Shown piece by piece: positions 5,359 to 6,614 of a stretch of DNA of 6,614 bases (its first letter is position 1; the number at the start of each line of letters is the position of its first letter). The notes below the pieces were generated by a model, which saw only the letters and a list, made by a program, of their open reading frames with translations, searched no databases and had not been told where the DNA came from. The DNA comes from Phycisphaerales bacterium (lineage in GTDB: Bacteria > Planctomycetota > Phycisphaerae > Phycisphaerales > UBA1924). The stretch is from contig JAESUL010000088.1 of NCBI GenBank assembly GCA_016763115.1, positions 1 through 6,614 of the forward strand. The letters run 5' to 3'. A program made the position numbers and the translations under genes.

Positions 5359-6614
5359 ATGACCGGACGCCTCCCGTTTGATCCATCTCGAATGAAATCG
5401 AACAAGAGAGCCGGTGCCGAGGGTGAAATACCCTCGGCATCTGGTGCTTTTGGATCAGGCGCGGATCGTGCGATCTCGGTTTCTCAGCTGGCTGCCAAGA
5501 TCGACAGCGCTCTCAAGTCCACCATCCGCGGACGGATCGTTGTGCTCGGCGAGATCAGCTCGCTCACCCACCGGACGCACTGGTATTTCTCGCTCAAGGA
5601 TTCCAACGCCGTGGTTGGTGCGGTGGTGTTCGCTTCGGTTGCACGCAAAATCAACTACACGCCCAAGCACGGCGATTCGGTCCTTGCGACCGGGCGATTA
5701 GAGTTCTACGCGCCGTCGGGGCGGGTGAGTTTCATTGTTGAGTCCATGATACCGGTCGGCGAGGGCGAGCTCGAACGCCGATACCGTGCGTTGTGCGATG
5801 AGTTGCGTGCGTTGGAATGGTTTGACCCGCTCACCAAGAAGATGCTCCCCTCGTTTCCGCGCCGGGTCGCGGTGGTGACGAGCCGAACGAGTGCAGCATT
5901 ACAGGATGTCATCAACACGATGGGCAAGCGATGCCCGGCGGTTGATCTGCTCGTAGTCGATGTCCGGGTGCAGGGCGATTCGGCGGGCGGGCAGATTCAG
6001 GGCGCATTGCGTGAACTCAACCGTCGCCAGCACGAACTCGGGATTGACGCCGTGCTCTTGACACGCGGCGGCGGGTCGATGGAGGATCTCTGGGCATTCA
6101 ACGAGATCGGGGTTGCCCAGGCGATCCATGAATCTGCGTTGCCGGTAGTCGCAGCAATCGGTCACGAGAGCGACACCACGATCGCCGAACTCGTCGCCGA
6201 CGAGCGGTGCGCTACGCCCACGCAGGCCGCGATGAAACTGACACCCGACCGTGACGCCTTGGGCGAACAGCTTGATTCGATACAGCATCGACTCCGCGCG
6301 GGCGTTGAGCACAGCGTGCGGTATCAGAGGCAGACACTCGATCGGCTCGCGGGTTCGAGGGCATTGACCAGTCCCAAGTGGGTTATCCAGATCCATCGCG
6401 ATCAGATCGGTGCGGTCGAACGCCAGCTCGCCCATGTGGTTCGTGCCAAACTAATCTCTGCTCACCGGCGTGTAGACGGTGCGATGCTCAATCTCGCAAG
6501 GCAGCAGCCCGTCGCGGTTCACGCGCGAAGGAGTGAGCATCTCGATGGGTTGCACCGCGCACTGCGTCGCGGTATCCGGACTCGTACAGAGCGGATGCGA
6601 GATCAACTTGGGGC
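5359..6614 (+). CDS. xseA: Exodeoxyribonuclease VII large subunit (partial, runs off the window)
   Basis: Catalytic subunit of exonuclease VII, the cytoplasmic nuclease that degrades single-stranded DNA to oligonucleotides as a complex with XseB. The 418 codons in the window cover an N-terminal OB-fold domain for ssDNA binding (about 39-135, beginning ISVSQLAAKID and including THWYFSLKD), then the catalytic domain: FPRRVAVVTSRTSAALQDVI, TRGGGSMEDLWAFNE (235-249), AIGHESDTTIAELVADERCA (266-285) and TPTQAA (286-291). These match the family's conserved GGGS-EDLW-FN and GHE-D blocks. After about 295 comes the long coiled-coil region that binds XseB. The E. coli protein is about 456 aa, so only a short C-terminal part is probably missing. 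The start is uncertain: in-frame ATGs exist at 5335, 5359 and 5392, none with a good Shine-Dalgarno site. I chose 5359 because the following RLPFDPSRM looks like coding sequence retained in related proteins. xseB would be expected just beyond the window. Confidence 0.95.
   Translation, partial: MTGRLPFDPSRMKSNKRAGAEGEIPSASGAFGSGADRAISVSQLAAKIDSALKSTIRGRIVVLGEISSLTHRTHWYFSLKDSNAVVGAVVFASVARKINYTPKHGDSVLATGRLEFYAPSGRVSFIVESMIPVGEGELERRYRALCDELRALEWFDPLTKKMLPSFPRRVAVVTSRTSAALQDVINTMGKRCPAVDLLVVDVRVQGDSAGGQIQGALRELNRRQHELGIDAVLLTRGGGSMEDLWAFNEIGVAQAIHESALPVVAAIGHESDTTIAELVADERCATPTQAAMKLTPDRDALGEQLDSIQHRLRAGVEHSVRYQRQTLDRLAGSRALTSPKWVIQIHRDQIGAVERQLAHVVRAKLISAHRRVDGAMLNLARQQPVAVHARRSEHLDGLHRALRRGIRTRTERMRDQLG

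Noticed and set aside
5899..6435. Minus-strand open frame of 178 codons opposite xseA
   Set aside because: It is antisense to the catalytic domain of exonuclease VII, and its product resembles no family.

Overview
The window is a moderately GC-rich bacterial segment with every credible gene on the + strand. It holds the 3' end of an oligopeptide/dipeptide-type ABC importer operon with a glycosyltransferase-like gene attached, then a 176-bp intergenic gap, then a gene for an unrecognised exported protein and the 5' part of xseA. Three features suggest a planctomycete, probably of the Phycisphaerae: the greatly enlarged OppC-type permease, the unusual tail of the OppD-type ATPase, and the style of the XseA N-terminal region. 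That placement comes from remembered family resemblance and was not tested by a search.

Layout: (1) About 62-397 is the C-terminal end of an OppB/DppB-type permease. Its reading frame meets two consecutive stops at 29-34, so the upstream part of the gene is missing, frameshifted or chimeric. (2) 394-2100 is an OppC/DppC-type permease of 568 aa, nearly twice the usual size, with about four extra predicted membrane segments and a soluble insert ahead of the conserved domain. (3) 2129-3265 is an OppD/DppD-type ATPase with all nucleotide-binding motifs, but with a tryptophan/proline-rich tail replacing the usual cysteine motif. (4) 3278-4372 is a divergent GT-B/GT4-like protein, 12 bp behind the ATPase. 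(5) 4373-4548 is intergenic, with a perfect short inverted repeat just after the operon. (6) 4549-5325 encodes a probable secreted protein of unknown function. (7) 5359 to the window end is xseA, the large subunit of exonuclease VII, cut off by the window edge.

Genes 1-4 look like one transcription unit: an ATGA overlap joins the two permeases, gaps of 28 and 12 bp follow, and good Shine-Dalgarno sequences precede the later genes. Together the two permeases and the ATPase would form the membrane core of a peptide-type importer. No substrate-binding protein or OppF-type second ATPase lies in the window, so the substrate cannot be named. The hypothetical gene and xseA share a strand and a short gap and may be cotranscribed, with no evident functional link. 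I found no tRNA, rRNA, CRISPR array, insertion sequence or attachment site. The most distinctive features are the enlarged permease, the modified ATPase tail, and the glycosyltransferase-like gene in the transporter operon; none amounts to a demonstrated new system.
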